Source of the DNA: Flavobacterium cauense R2A-7
Lineage (GTDB): Bacteria; Bacteroidota; Bacteroidia; Flavobacteriales; Flavobacteriaceae
Length of the DNA: 64,000 nucleotides
Reading direction: 5' to 3'
Assembly (NCBI RefSeq): GCF_000498475.1
Contig: NZ_AVBI01000001.1
Location: forward strand, 248,001 to 312,000
The translations under genes were made by a program, and so were the position numbers. The first letter of the stretch is position 1. Each line of letters opens with the position of its first letter. Positions 53,211-62,851 of the stretch are shown here, piece by piece. Below the pieces are notes generated by a model. That model searched no databases, had not been told where the DNA came from, and was given only the letters and a program-made list of their open reading frames with translations.

Positions 53211-53897
53211 TTATTTTCTTGCTTTCAATTTATTTTTAATCGAGTTAATAACCAAAGGCGCTGTAGAAATCAAAATAATTCCAATTACAATTAGTTCGAT
53301 GTTTTTCTTCAGATCAATGATATTACGCTCTAACAAATAAGTATAAAGATAATGTCCTGCGAAAATCAGGATGAACGACCATAGGAAAGAACTCAAAATG
53401 TTGAAAAACATAAACTTCTTCTTTTCCATTTGGACAATACCGGCTACAATTGGCGCAAAAGTTCTGATAATCGGCAGGAATCGGGCAAAAATAATGGCTC
53501 TTCCTCCGTGTTTTTCAAAAAACAAACGCGATTGGATTAAATATTTTTTCTTGAACCAGAAATTATCTTCTTTGGAGTACAAGTAATGTCCGCTTTTGGC
53601 TCCAAACCAATATCCGACAATATTTCCAATGATTCCTGAAATAGCCACAAGAGTCGCTAAAACAGCAACATTAGTAAACTCATTTTCAATAACTACAAGT
53701 TCGCGCATTAAGGTTTCACTGTAAATACCGGAAAGAAACAAAAGACTGTCTCCGGGCAAGAAGAAACCGGCAAACAAACCTGTTTCGGCAAAAACGATAA
53801 ACAATACGATGTAGATTCCGATATGGTGACCGGCGATTTCAAGATTGATGTAAAATTCGGGATTTAGTAACTGTGTCCAGTGAAAATCTTCTTTCAT
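53211..53897 (-). CDS. DedA family membrane protein
   Basis: 228-residue inner-membrane protein of the VTT/DedA family, linked in other bacteria to lipid-carrier flipping and membrane potential. Hallmarks are FVETG-like FAETGLFAGFFLPGDSLLF and GYWFGAKSGHYLY. FFEKHGGRAIIFARFLPIIRTFAPIVAGIVQM contains the conserved Arg and Gly. Five or six helices are predicted by eye. Spaced 19 bases from the symporter gene. Confidence 0.92.
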   Translation of the reverse strand: MKEDFHWTQLLNPEFYINLEIAGHHIGIYIVLFIVFAETGLFAGFFLPGDSLLFLSGIYSETLMRELVVIENEFTNVAVLATLVAISGIIGNIVGYWFGAKSGHYLYSKEDNFWFKKKYLIQSRLFFEKHGGRAIIFARFLPIIRTFAPIVAGIVQMEKKKFMFFNILSSFLWSFILIFAGHYLYTYLLERNIIDLKKNIELIVIGIILISTAPLVINSIKNKLKARK

Positions 53898-53916
53898 TTG
53901 GATATTTCTTTAAAAT

Positions 53917-55152
53917 TTAAATTTCTCTTTTTGTTTCCCATTTATCGACTGCGCTGGTGGCCAAAGCATTCCCAAGCACATTGGTCATACTTCTTGCCAT
54001 ATCACAAAAATGGTCGATTGGTAAAATCAGGGCGATACCTTCCGGCGGGATACCGAACATCGCACAAGTAGCCACTACTACAATTAAGGACGCTCTAGGC
54101 ACACCGGCAACCCCTTTACTGGTAAGCATTAGCACCAACAACATCGTTAACTGTTTGTCTAACGGCATATCGATTCCGTATACCTGAGCGATAAAAATAC
54201 TGGCGAAAGTCATGTACATCATGCTTCCGTCTAGATTGAACGAATACCCCAAAGGCAATGTAAACGATACGATGCGGGGCTGACAACCGAAACGCTCCAA
54301 TTCTTCCACCATTTTTGGAAAAACGGCTTCACTACTGGTTGTTGAAAACGCTATCAATAAAGGGCTTTTGATTCTTTTCAGTAACGTCCAAAGGCGGTTT
54401 CCTAAAATCAAATACCCAACGAAAAGCAATAAAATCCAAAGCAAGATAATTCCGATGGCAAAAGCCAAAAGATAATTGGCGTACAGACTGAAGATTTCAA
54501 ATCCGTAATTCGCAACGGCAGCCGCTACAGCTCCAAAAACACCAAGCGGAGCCAACCACATGATATAGGTTACCATTTTCAGAACCACATGGGAAATTTT
54601 ATCGAACAACTTTATAACTGATTTCCCTTCCTTTCCTAAAGTGGACAAGGCAATTCCGAAAAGGATTGAGAAGATAACGATTTGAAGGATTTCATTGGTG
54701 GCAAAAGCTTCAAAAATACTTTTCGGAACCACGTGTTTTACAAATTCTTCCAGCGAAAATGATTGGGTTTTTTCCAATAATTCAGAAGCTGATGACGTAT
54801 CCTCCATTTTAATGTTGGTTCCTTTTCCGGGTGCTAATGTATTGACCAGAACCATTCCCAACAATAAAGAAATCAATGATGCGGTAATGAACCACCCCAT
54901 TGCTTTGGCTCCTACACGCCCCACCATTTTCATGTCGCCCATTTTGGCAATACCCACCACCAATGTTGTGAACACTAACGGTGCGATAATCATTTGAACC
55001 ATTCTGATAAAAAAAGTCCCCAACAGTTTTATGTTCTTAGCGAAAGCTTCTTTTATCTCCGGAAACTGATAGTGAATGACTCCTCCCAGAATCACCCCAA
55101 GCAGCAATGCGACAATAATCGCTATAAAGAGTTTATTGTTGTTATTTTTCAC
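53917..55152 (-). CDS. Dicarboxylate/amino acid:cation symporter (DAACS family)
   Basis: 411 residues with eight helices and two re-entrant loops. HP1 carries the Ser-rich AFSTTSSEAVFPKMVEEL, TM7 carries SFNLDGSMMYMTFASIFIAQ, and HP2 is SKGVAGVPRASLIVV. TM8 contains LILPIDHFCDMARSMTNVLGN with the substrate Asp and Asn. The transported acid (glutamate, aspartate or C4-dicarboxylate) cannot be fixed from sequence. First gene of the minus-strand run down to 50517. Confidence 0.93.
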   Translation of the reverse strand: MKNNNNKLFIAIIVALLLGVILGGVIHYQFPEIKEAFAKNIKLLGTFFIRMVQMIIAPLVFTTLVVGIAKMGDMKMVGRVGAKAMGWFITASLISLLLGMVLVNTLAPGKGTNIKMEDTSSASELLEKTQSFSLEEFVKHVVPKSIFEAFATNEILQIVIFSILFGIALSTLGKEGKSVIKLFDKISHVVLKMVTYIMWLAPLGVFGAVAAAVANYGFEIFSLYANYLLAFAIGIILLWILLLFVGYLILGNRLWTLLKRIKSPLLIAFSTTSSEAVFPKMVEELERFGCQPRIVSFTLPLGYSFNLDGSMMYMTFASIFIAQVYGIDMPLDKQLTMLLVLMLTSKGVAGVPRASLIVVVATCAMFGIPPEGIALILPIDHFCDMARSMTNVLGNALATSAVDKWETKREI

Positions 55153-55329
55153 TTCAAAATCAATTTTAGTCCGTGAAAATAGTCATATTTTTTGAAACGA
55201 CCTTTTCTTTATGGAATAAAAACAGGATTCCATTCTAAAACTTTAAAAAACAAAGATTTACGAAATCTGTAATTTTCACTTTACAAAAACCTCATGAAAT
55301 ACATAATTCGCAATAAAAAAACTTTTTGT

Positions 55330-55353
55330 AGTATTTTATATCAAGAAAATACT
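55330..55353. promoter_or_regulatory. Inverted repeat, possible operator
   Basis: Perfect 8-bp arms AGTATTTT and AAAATACT around an 8-base centre, a spacing that suits a dimeric regulator. It lies about 85 bases upstream of the metalloprotease -7 box. No T-run follows, so it is not a terminator. In such AT-rich sequence it could be chance. Confidence 0.3.
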
Positions 55354-55438
55354 GTAGTTAATTCATTTATTCTGTTTTTATTTTGCGTTAAATGCATTGT
55401 TTGTTATATTTTTTTAACTATTTAATAAAAATGTTAAA

Positions 55439-55446
55439 TATATTTG
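55439..55446 (+). promoter_or_regulatory. -7 element of the metalloprotease gene
   Basis: TATATTTG, an exact TAnnTTTG, 46 bases before the ATG at 55493. No TTG at -33; that region is all A and T. Confidence 0.5.
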
Positions 55447-55492
55447 CGATGAAAACCAAAAAAACCACAAATCAATAAACAACCAAAAAATT

Positions 55493-58400
55493 ATGAAGTA
55501 CAGATTACTTTCGATTGCTTTACTGGCATTTACGAGTTTCTCTTTCGCTCAGAACGGAACTTCGTTTTGGAAGGCTTCTTCAAAAAAAAGTAACGCCGTT
55601 ACTACACAAAGAGGAGCTACTCTGCCTACTAAAAATCTCTTCGATTTAGATATCGAGAGCTTAAAAAATGCTTTGGCTAATTCTCCCAAAAGAGGCGTTA
55701 ATTCAGGGAAATCCAATGTTATCGTTTCCTTTCCCAACGCTGAAGGTCAATTAGAGCGTTTCCGCATTTTGGAAGCTTCCAACATGGAACCCGGTTTAGC
55801 AGCACGTTATCCTGAAATCAAATCTTATGTAGGCCAAGGAGTTGACAATCCAACGGCTATCATCTATTTCAGTGTCTCTCCGTTAGGACTTCAGACCATG
55901 CAATTAAACGCAGACCAATCGGCTGTTTTTATTGAACCGCTTACGCAAGATTTAAAAACATATAGCGTTTACAGAAAAGCAGACAAACTGCAATCGTTTT
56001 CACATTTTGACTGTAAAGTAATGGACAACGCGGCATCAACGCTTACCAATACGGAGTTGACTGCCCGCCCAAATGCAGACGACGGAACCTTGAGAACTTT
56101 CCGTTTGGCAATGTCCGTAACTGGAGAATATACCGCTTATTTTGGCGGAACAAAAGCATTGGCATTGGCCGCAATCAACAACACCATGACACGCGTTAAC
56201 GGGGTTTTCGAAAAAGACTTCAATGTGCGCATGAACCTGATTGCAAACAACGATGCCGTGATTTATACCTCAGCGTCCACTGATCCGTATTCTGCCGCTG
56301 CAACCGGTACAGGAGGCGCATGGAATTCCGAATTGCAGTCAACGTTAACTTCCGTAATCGGAGAAGCCAATTACGATGTGGGACACCTTTTCGGAGCATC
56401 CGGAGGCGGTGGTAACGCAGGATGTATCGGATGTATCTGTGTAAACGGACAAAAAGGAAGCGGTTACACTTCGCCTTCCGACGGAATTCCTTCTGGAGAT
56501 AACTTTGACATCGACTATGTGGCTCACGAATTAGGCCATCAATTTGGCGCGAATCATACTTTTTCCCATAGCAACGAAGGAACAGGTGTTAACGTAGAAC
56601 CGGGTAGTGGCTCGACGATTATGGGCTACGCTGGAATTACCAGCCAGGACATTCAGGCACATTCTGATGCTTTTTTCCATGCGGCTAGTATTCAACAGGT
56701 AACCAACAATATTAAAACTAAAACCTGTCAGACCAGTACCGCAACCGGAAATGCAATTCCGACCGCTTCAGCCGGTTTAGATTATACCATTCCAAAAAGT
56801 ACTCCGTTTATGTTAACAGGATCCGGCACGGATGCTAACGGGGATGCCCTTACCTATGTTTGGGAACAAATGGACAGCTCTTCTTCTACACAAACAGGAG
56901 CAAGTTCTGCCGCCAGTGCTACAAAAACATCGGGACCTACTTTCAGATCTTATGCCCCAACCACTTCCACAACACGATATTTCCCTAAAATGTCATCAGT
57001 TTTAACAGGCGCAACGACAACTGCCGGATCGGAAATTACTGTTGAAGCCGTTCCATCGGTAGCCAGAACCATGAATTTCAGATTTACTGTTCGTGACAAC
57101 CGAGCAGGTGGTTCCGCCAATAACAGTGACGACATGATTGTTACCGTTAACGGAACTGCCGGACCATTCACGGTAAGCGCACCAAATACAGCAGTTTCCT
57201 GGGCTGGCGGATCCACACAAACGGTAACCTGGAATGTAGCCGGAACCACTGCCAACGGTGTAAACTGTGCCAATGTTGACATTTTAATTTCAACCAACGG
57301 AGGTACAACCTGGTCTACTTTATTAGCGGCAACGCCAAATGACGGAACTCAGACTATTACGGTCCCAAATACTGCCGGAACACAAAATAGAATTATGGTA
57401 AAAGGAAGTAATCATATTTTCTTTGATGTATCGAATACTAATTTCACCATTACTGCAGGAACCGCTGACACCACAGCTCCATCGGCACCAACAAGCTTAA
57501 CAGCCTCAGGAACTACAACTACCACTACGAATTTATCATGGACTGCTGCCACGGATAATGTAGGCGTAACCGGATATGACGTATACAGAGGCACGACGCT
57601 TTTAGGAACTGTAGCTACCACTACTTATAATGTAACGGGATTAACTGCTGCGACGGCTTATACGTTCTCTGTTAAAGCAAAAGACGCGGCCGGAAATGTT
57701 TCTGCAGCAAGCAACACGGTTAATGTAACTACTTTAGCAGTTTCAGATACAACAGCACCATCGGCTCCAACAAGTTTAACAGCTTCCGGAACCACACAAA
57801 CTACCACCAATTTATCTTGGACTGCCGCTACAGACAACGTTGCCGTAACAGGTTATGATGTTTATCAAGGAGCAACATTATTAGGTACTGTAGCAACTAC
57901 AACTTATAATGTAACCGGTTTAACCGCTACAACAGCTTATACGTTCTCTGTTAAAGCAAAAGACGCGGCCGGAAATGTTTCTGCGGCAAGCAACACGGTT
58001 AACGTGACAACATTAGCAGCAACTGCTGCTTACTGTACTGCACAAGGAAACAGCGTGGCCGACGAACAAATCGGAAGAGTACAAATCGGAACCATCAACA
58101 ACGCTTCTACCGGAGGAACCGGATATACCGATTTCACTTCAATTTCAACAAACCTTACCAAAGGAGCAACAGCAACGATTACGGTAACACCGACATGGAC
58201 TTCAACGGCTTATGCTGAAGGATATGCGGTTTGGATTGACTATAACGGGGATAAAGATTTTGATGATGCCGGAGAATTGGTATGGAGCAACGCCGCTGTT
58301 TCCACTACGCCGGTTTCAGGCACATTCACCGTTTCTGCTACTGCTACAGCAACTTCAACAAGAATGCGTGTTTCGATGCGTTACAATACAATACCTGCTG

Positions 58401-59431
58401 CCTGTGGAGCCTTTGATTACGGACAAGTGGAAGACTATACTGTTAATTTAGTAGCGGGAACAGCAGACACTACTGCTCCTACTGCTCCAACAAGTCTAAC
58501 CGCTTCAGGTACAACACAAACAACTACAAACCTATCTTGGACAGCAGCTACAGATAACGTAGGTGTAACCGGATACGATGTTTACAGAGGAACTACTCTA
58601 TTAGGAACAGTAACTGCTACCACTTATACTGCAACCGGTTTAACCGCTGCTACTGCTTATACTTTCTCTGTAAAAGCAAAAGATGCGGCCGGAAATGTTT
58701 CTGCAGCAAGCAACACGGTTAATGTAACTACTTTAGCAGCAACAATTACTTACTGTACATCACAAGGAAACAGTACTGCAGATGAAAAAATCGGAAAAGT
58801 TGTTTTTGGAACCATCAGCAATACTTCAACAGGTACTGCCGGATACGAAAACTTCACTGCATTATCGACAAACGCAGCCCGCGGTTCTTCAAACACGATC
58901 ACTATCACGCCGTCATGGACATCAACGGTTTACTCAGAAGGCTATGCCGTTTGGATCGATTACAACCAAAACGGTGTTTTCACTGATGCTGGGGAATTAG
59001 TATGGAGCAACGCTGCTTCAACCACCACCCCTGTAAGCGGAACATTCACCATTCCTGCAACTGCAACTTTAGGGGCTACAAGAATGAGAGTTTCCATGAA
59101 ATACAATGGTGTTCCAACATCTTGTGAAGCATTCTCTTACGGTCAGGTGGAAGATTATACGGTAAACATCACTTCTGCAGCGAAAGAATTGGAACCAACC
59201 AACACCCTTTCTGCAGTTAAATTGTACCCGAACCCTGCAACTAACGTGATTAACGCAACGGAAGTTTCAGAAAACGCAACTTTCACTGTATACAATTTAT
59301 TAGGTCAGTCGGTACTGAAAGGTAAATTCAACAACGGTGCCATCGACATTACAAACATTGGATCCGGAAACTATATTTTGGAAATTTCCGACAACGATAA
59401 TGTAACTACAAAACGTTTCATTAAGAAATAA
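55493..59431 (+). CDS. T9SS-secreted reprolysin-like metalloprotease with FnIII and GEVED domains
   Basis: 1312 residues. Signal peptide (LLSIALLAFTSFSFAQ), then a propeptide to about 190. The catalytic domain has the zinc motif HELGHQFGANH at 345-355 and the Met-turn IMGYAG, so it is an M12B/metzincin type. A beta-sandwich region follows to 655. Three 91-residue FnIII modules begin at residues 659, 752 and 992; the second and third are each followed by a GEVED domain (ending GQVEDYTVN). The T9SS type A sorting domain is at about 1240-1312 (VKLYPNPATNVINA, ITNIGSGNYILEIS, KRFIKK). Exported to the surface or medium to degrade proteins. Confidence 0.95.
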   Translation: MKYRLLSIALLAFTSFSFAQNGTSFWKASSKKSNAVTTQRGATLPTKNLFDLDIESLKNALANSPKRGVNSGKSNVIVSFPNAEGQLERFRILEASNMEPGLAARYPEIKSYVGQGVDNPTAIIYFSVSPLGLQTMQLNADQSAVFIEPLTQDLKTYSVYRKADKLQSFSHFDCKVMDNAASTLTNTELTARPNADDGTLRTFRLAMSVTGEYTAYFGGTKALALAAINNTMTRVNGVFEKDFNVRMNLIANNDAVIYTSASTDPYSAAATGTGGAWNSELQSTLTSVIGEANYDVGHLFGASGGGGNAGCIGCICVNGQKGSGYTSPSDGIPSGDNFDIDYVAHELGHQFGANHTFSHSNEGTGVNVEPGSGSTIMGYAGITSQDIQAHSDAFFHAASIQQVTNNIKTKTCQTSTATGNAIPTASAGLDYTIPKSTPFMLTGSGTDANGDALTYVWEQMDSSSSTQTGASSAASATKTSGPTFRSYAPTTSTTRYFPKMSSVLTGATTTAGSEITVEAVPSVARTMNFRFTVRDNRAGGSANNSDDMIVTVNGTAGPFTVSAPNTAVSWAGGSTQTVTWNVAGTTANGVNCANVDILISTNGGTTWSTLLAATPNDGTQTITVPNTAGTQNRIMVKGSNHIFFDVSNTNFTITAGTADTTAPSAPTSLTASGTTTTTTNLSWTAATDNVGVTGYDVYRGTTLLGTVATTTYNVTGLTAATAYTFSVKAKDAAGNVSAASNTVNVTTLAVSDTTAPSAPTSLTASGTTQTTTNLSWTAATDNVAVTGYDVYQGATLLGTVATTTYNVTGLTATTAYTFSVKAKDAAGNVSAASNTVNVTTLAATAAYCTAQGNSVADEQIGRVQIGTINNASTGGTGYTDFTSISTNLTKGATATITVTPTWTSTAYAEGYAVWIDYNGDKDFDDAGELVWSNAAVSTTPVSGTFTVSATATATSTRMRVSMRYNTIPAACGAFDYGQVEDYTVNLVAGTADTTAPTAPTSLTASGTTQTTTNLSWTAATDNVGVTGYDVYRGTTLLGTVTATTYTATGLTAATAYTFSVKAKDAAGNVSAASNTVNVTTLAATITYCTSQGNSTADEKIGKVVFGTISNTSTGTAGYENFTALSTNAARGSSNTITITPSWTSTVYSEGYAVWIDYNQNGVFTDAGELVWSNAASTTTPVSGTFTIPATATLGATRMRVSMKYNGVPTSCEAFSYGQVEDYTVNITSAAKELEPTNTLSAVKLYPNPATNVINATEVSENATFTVYNLLGQSVLKGKFNNGAIDITNIGSGNYILEISDNDNVTTKRFIKK
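57467..57739 (+). repeat. FnIII module 1 (273 bp)
   Basis: First of three 273-bp in-frame repeats coding DTTAPSAPTSLTASGT through NTVNVTTLA. Its last 80 bases or so are nearly identical to the end of the other copies. Confidence 0.88.
57746..58465 (+). repeat. FnIII-GEVED unit, copy 1 (720 bp)
   Basis: FnIII module 2 (57746-58018) followed by a GEVED domain (about 58025-58452). The next unit starts exactly 720 bases later with the same domain order. Confidence 0.85.
58466..59175 (+). repeat. FnIII-GEVED unit, copy 2
   Basis: FnIII module 3 (58466-58738) followed by the second GEVED domain (about 58742-59175). FnIII copies are close at DNA level, while the GEVED copies have diverged more. 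Confidence 0.85.
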
Positions 59432-59452
59432 TAAAGTAGTAATTCAACTTAT

Positions 59453-59483
59453 AAAAGGTCTTCTGTAACGGAAGACCTTTTTT
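59453..59483 (+). terminator. Terminator of the metalloprotease gene
   Basis: AAAGGTCTTC (59454-59463) pairs with GAAGACCTTT (59471-59480), followed by T. Confidence 0.85.
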
Positions 59484-59558
59484 GTTAAATCCGTTTTCAG
59501 AATCTACGCTATCGATAAATTCATTACTTTTAGGCTTTCTTTCAAAAAAAAAATTACA

Positions 59559-61460
59559 ATGAAAAAACTCCTTATTTTAACACTTGGAATGATGGGATTA
59601 ACCGCAACGGCACAGGATGTCATGACTCCGGAATTGCTTTGGAAACTCGGCCGTGTTACACCGCTTGGCATTTCTAAAGACGGAAAAAATATCGTCTACA
59701 AAGTTTCTACCCCTTCTGTGGAAGAAAACAAATCAAATGCAAAATATTATACAATTCCGGTGAACGGAGGAACAGCAACAGAAGTAACCGACACCAAAGA
59801 TTTAGTGGCCGACAAAAACAGTTCTTCCGACGGTAAGTACAAACTGCTGCACAAAGAAGTCAAAGTTGAAAAAATATTAGGAAAAGACCTTTATCCCGAA
59901 CTTAAAAAAGCCGATGCACAAGTTTACGACGGTTTGGATTACCGTCATTGGGATACCTGGAACGACGGAACACACAACCATGTTTTCTTTTCAGAGAACA
60001 ACGACAAAGCCATTCCGGTGGATATCATGAAGGGAGAAGCGTTCGATACGCCGCAAAAACCGCATGGTGGGGACGAAGATTACATTTGGTCACCCGACGG
60101 CAAAAGCATCATTTATGTATGCAAAAAGAAATCGGGAACGGCTTATGCCATCAGTACCAATACCGATTTGTACGAATACAATATCGAAACCAAAACCACC
60201 AGAAATTTAACCGAAACCAATTTAGGATACGACACCCATCCTTCGTTTTCACCAAAAGGAGATTTAACGTGGTTGCAAATGAAACGCGATGGTTATGAAG
60301 CCGATAAAAACGACATCATTGTTCGTTTCAAAGGCATGGACATCAATTTGACAGCCGCTTGGGACGGAACCGTAGAAAGTTTCAAATGGAGTGCCGATGC
60401 CAAGAAAGTATATTTCATAGCAGCCGTAGACGGAACCAAACAACTCTTTGAAGTGAATTTCCCGGGACTGACCAAAATTGCAGTTACGGTAAGACAAATT
60501 ACCAACGGCGATTTCGATGTTACGGAAATTGTTGGTTTCACCGAAGGAAAAGTAATTCTGGCAAGAAACGACATGAATCATGCTTCGGAAATTTATTCTT
60601 ATGAATTCAAGAAAAAAGCATGGAAACAAATTACCAATGTGAACACTGAGATTTACAGCAAATTAGCTTTAAGCAAAACCGAAAGACGTTACGTAACGAC
60701 TACGGATGGTAAAAAAATGCTGGTTTGGGTAATCCTTCCTCCCAATTTCGATAAAACTAAAAAATATCCAGCCTTATTATACTGTCAGGGCGGACCACAA
60801 AGTGCCTTAACCCAATATTATTCGTTCCGTTGGAATTTCCAGACCATGGCAGCTCAAGGCTACATCGTTGTGGCGCCAAACCGTCGCGGAATGCCGGGTC
60901 ACGGTGTGAAATGGAACGAAGACATCAGTAAGGATTGGGGCGGACAAGTAATGGACGATTACCTTTCAGCGATTGATGACGTTTCTAAAGAATCCTATGT
61001 AGACAAAAGCCGCCTGGGTGCTGTAGGCGCTAGTTATGGAGGTTATTCGGTATTTTACTTAGCCGGAATTCACAACAATCGTTTCAAAACATTCATTTCC
61101 CATTGCGGTGTTTTCAACCTGCAAAGTATGTACGGAACTACTGAAGAAGTATTCTTTAACAACTTCGATCACGGTGGAGCGTATTGGGAAAAAGACAATG
61201 CCGATGCTCAAAAAGCGTACACCAAATTTAACCCAATCAATATGGTAAACAACTGGAACACGCCAATTTTGATTATCCAGGGCGGAAAAGATTACCGTGT
61301 GCCTATCGGACAAGGACAGGAAGCTTTCCAAGCAGCACAGTTAAAAGGCATCAAAAGCCGTTTCTTACTTTTCCCGGAAGAAAACCACTGGGTGCTAAAA
61401 CCACAAAATGCCCAGGTTTGGCAACGTGAATTTTTCAAATGGCTGAAAGAAACATTATAA
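59559..61460 (+). CDS. S9 family peptidase (DPP-IV/acylaminoacyl-peptidase type), exported
   Basis: 633 residues with a signal peptide (MKKLLILTLGMMGLTATAQD). A beta-propeller covers about 30-370 (LWKLGRVTPLGISKDGKNIV, YIWSPDGKSIIYVCKK). The alpha/beta hydrolase domain has catalytic Ser492 in GASYGGYS, Asp578 in GGKDYRVP and His610 in EENHWV. The upstream VAPNRRGMPGHGVKWNEDIS is typical of the acylaminoacyl/DPP5-like branch. Probably trims peptides in the periplasm. Preceded by a weak -7 box TACTTTTA at 59525 and followed by a strong terminator. Confidence 0.94.
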   Translation: MKKLLILTLGMMGLTATAQDVMTPELLWKLGRVTPLGISKDGKNIVYKVSTPSVEENKSNAKYYTIPVNGGTATEVTDTKDLVADKNSSSDGKYKLLHKEVKVEKILGKDLYPELKKADAQVYDGLDYRHWDTWNDGTHNHVFFSENNDKAIPVDIMKGEAFDTPQKPHGGDEDYIWSPDGKSIIYVCKKKSGTAYAISTNTDLYEYNIETKTTRNLTETNLGYDTHPSFSPKGDLTWLQMKRDGYEADKNDIIVRFKGMDINLTAAWDGTVESFKWSADAKKVYFIAAVDGTKQLFEVNFPGLTKIAVTVRQITNGDFDVTEIVGFTEGKVILARNDMNHASEIYSYEFKKKAWKQITNVNTEIYSKLALSKTERRYVTTTDGKKMLVWVILPPNFDKTKKYPALLYCQGGPQSALTQYYSFRWNFQTMAAQGYIVVAPNRRGMPGHGVKWNEDISKDWGGQVMDDYLSAIDDVSKESYVDKSRLGAVGASYGGYSVFYLAGIHNNRFKTFISHCGVFNLQSMYGTTEEVFFNNFDHGGAYWEKDNADAQKAYTKFNPINMVNNWNTPILIIQGGKDYRVPIGQGQEAFQAAQLKGIKSRFLLFPEENHWVLKPQNAQVWQREFFKWLKETL

Positions 61461-61468
61461 TCTCTTAA

Positions 61469-61508
61469 AAAAATCCCGTCTTGTTTTAAAACAGAAGACG
61501 GGATTTTT
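61469..61508 (+). terminator. Terminator of the S9 peptidase gene
   Basis: AAAAATCCCGTCTT (61469-61482) pairs with AAGACGGGATTTTT (61495-61508), a 14-bp perfect stem with a T tail inside the arm. Confidence 0.9.
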
Positions 61509-61601
61509 CCTTAATGAAAGTATAAATTGTTGTTAAAATGTCTTTTAAATTGTAACAATTTATACTTTTACCAACCTATAGTGAAACCAAAAATTAAAAC
61601 T

Positions 61602-62798
61602 ATGTTATCTATTCCTATTAAACCGTTTCTTGTGGCTTCGTCGATGATTGTCAGCATGGCATCCGCATTCGCACAAGACAACTTAGTGAATTCGCTAAAA
61701 ATCAATGCCAGCGAAAAAAGTAAAGAACTTTATAAATTTACGGATGTTATAAACATCGAGAATACCTCTGTTAAAAACCAAGGTTCATCAGGAACGTGCT
61801 GGAGCTATTCGGCCAACTCCTTTTTAGAATCGGAAATGATCCGCATGGGTAAAAAACCGGTAGAACTTTCTCAAATTTTCTCTGCGCGCAATGCATATGT
61901 AGAAAAAGGAAGAAATTATGTTCGTATGCACGGTTCGGTTGCTTTAGGCGATGGTGGTGCCTTTCACGATGTAATCAATATGTATAAAAAATACGGAGCA
62001 GTTCCTCAATCGGTGTATACCGGTTTAAATTATGGCACCGATAAAAATAAATTTGCCGAAATGGCGGCGTTAACCGAAAGCTTGTTAAAAGCGGTGGTGA
62101 GCAATCCAAATGGCGAATTGACGCCAAACTGGGAAAAAGCGTATACGGCTGTAATTGATTCGTATTTGGGACAAACTCCAAAATCGTTCCAATACAACGG
62201 AAAAACCTACACTCCAGAAACATTTGCTAAAGAAGTAGTAGGTATCAATGCCGATGATTATGTTGAAATTTCTTCTTTACAGGAATATCCGTATTACACT
62301 AAATTCACTTTAATGGTACCGGACAACTGGTCTTTCGATCAGGTTTACAACGTAAAAATGAACGAATTAACAGAAACGATTGATCACGCATTGAAAAACG
62401 GATACAGTGTAGCTTGGGCTGGTGATGTTAGTGAAAAAAGTTTCTCTTGGAAAAACGGAGTGGCTTTTGTTCCTGAGAAAAGAGTGGAAGAAATGACGGC
62501 TGAAGAAAAAGCAGACATGTTCAACGGACCCAAAAAAGAAATGGTTGTTACCGAAGAAATGCGTCAGAAAGCTTTTGACAACTACACTACTACAGACGAT
62601 CACGGAATGCACATTGTTGGAATTTCAAAAGACCAAAACGGTAAAGAATACTATATCGTGAAAAACTCTTGGGGAACTACAAACGACTACAAAGGCTATT
62701 TGTACATGAGCAAGGAGTTCGCTAAATACAAAGCAACGGCTATCATGTTACACAAAAAAGCAGTTCCTGCCCCTATCGCTAAGAAATTAGGTGTTTAA
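61602..62798 (+). CDS. C1 family cysteine peptidase (aminopeptidase C/bleomycin hydrolase-like), exported
   Basis: 398 residues from the ATG at 61602, which begins a signal peptide (MLSIPIKPFLVASSMIVSMA, then SAFAQ). The longer frame from 61527 would place 25 unrelated residues before the signal and is rejected. The papain-type residues are Gln60 and Cys66 in KNQGSSGTCWSYS, His in DDHGMHIVGIS and Asn in IVKNSWGT. LSQIFSARNAYVEKGRNYV and the C-terminal region resemble bleomycin hydrolase/PepC. Most PepC are cytosolic; this one is exported. Confidence 0.92.
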   Translation: MLSIPIKPFLVASSMIVSMASAFAQDNLVNSLKINASEKSKELYKFTDVINIENTSVKNQGSSGTCWSYSANSFLESEMIRMGKKPVELSQIFSARNAYVEKGRNYVRMHGSVALGDGGAFHDVINMYKKYGAVPQSVYTGLNYGTDKNKFAEMAALTESLLKAVVSNPNGELTPNWEKAYTAVIDSYLGQTPKSFQYNGKTYTPETFAKEVVGINADDYVEISSLQEYPYYTKFTLMVPDNWSFDQVYNVKMNELTETIDHALKNGYSVAWAGDVSEKSFSWKNGVAFVPEKRVEEMTAEEKADMFNGPKKEMVVTEEMRQKAFDNYTTTDDHGMHIVGISKDQNGKEYYIVKNSWGTTNDYKGYLYMSKEFAKYKATAIMLHKKAVPAPIAKKLGV

Positions 62799-62851
62799 GA
62801 AATAATCTTCACACGGAGGAGCCGAAGGCGAACTGGTGAAGCAATCAAAAT

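Larger units (their letters stand above)
55153..55492. other. AT-rich intergenic region between divergent genes
   Basis: 340 bases between the symporter and the metalloprotease, without coding capacity that I can support. It holds an inverted repeat ATGGAAT/ATTCCAT (55211-55217 and 55227-55233) and a second one, AGTATTTT/AAAATACT (55330-55337 and 55346-55353), described separately. The metalloprotease -7 box is near its end. No RNA gene is recognised. Confidence 0.6.
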
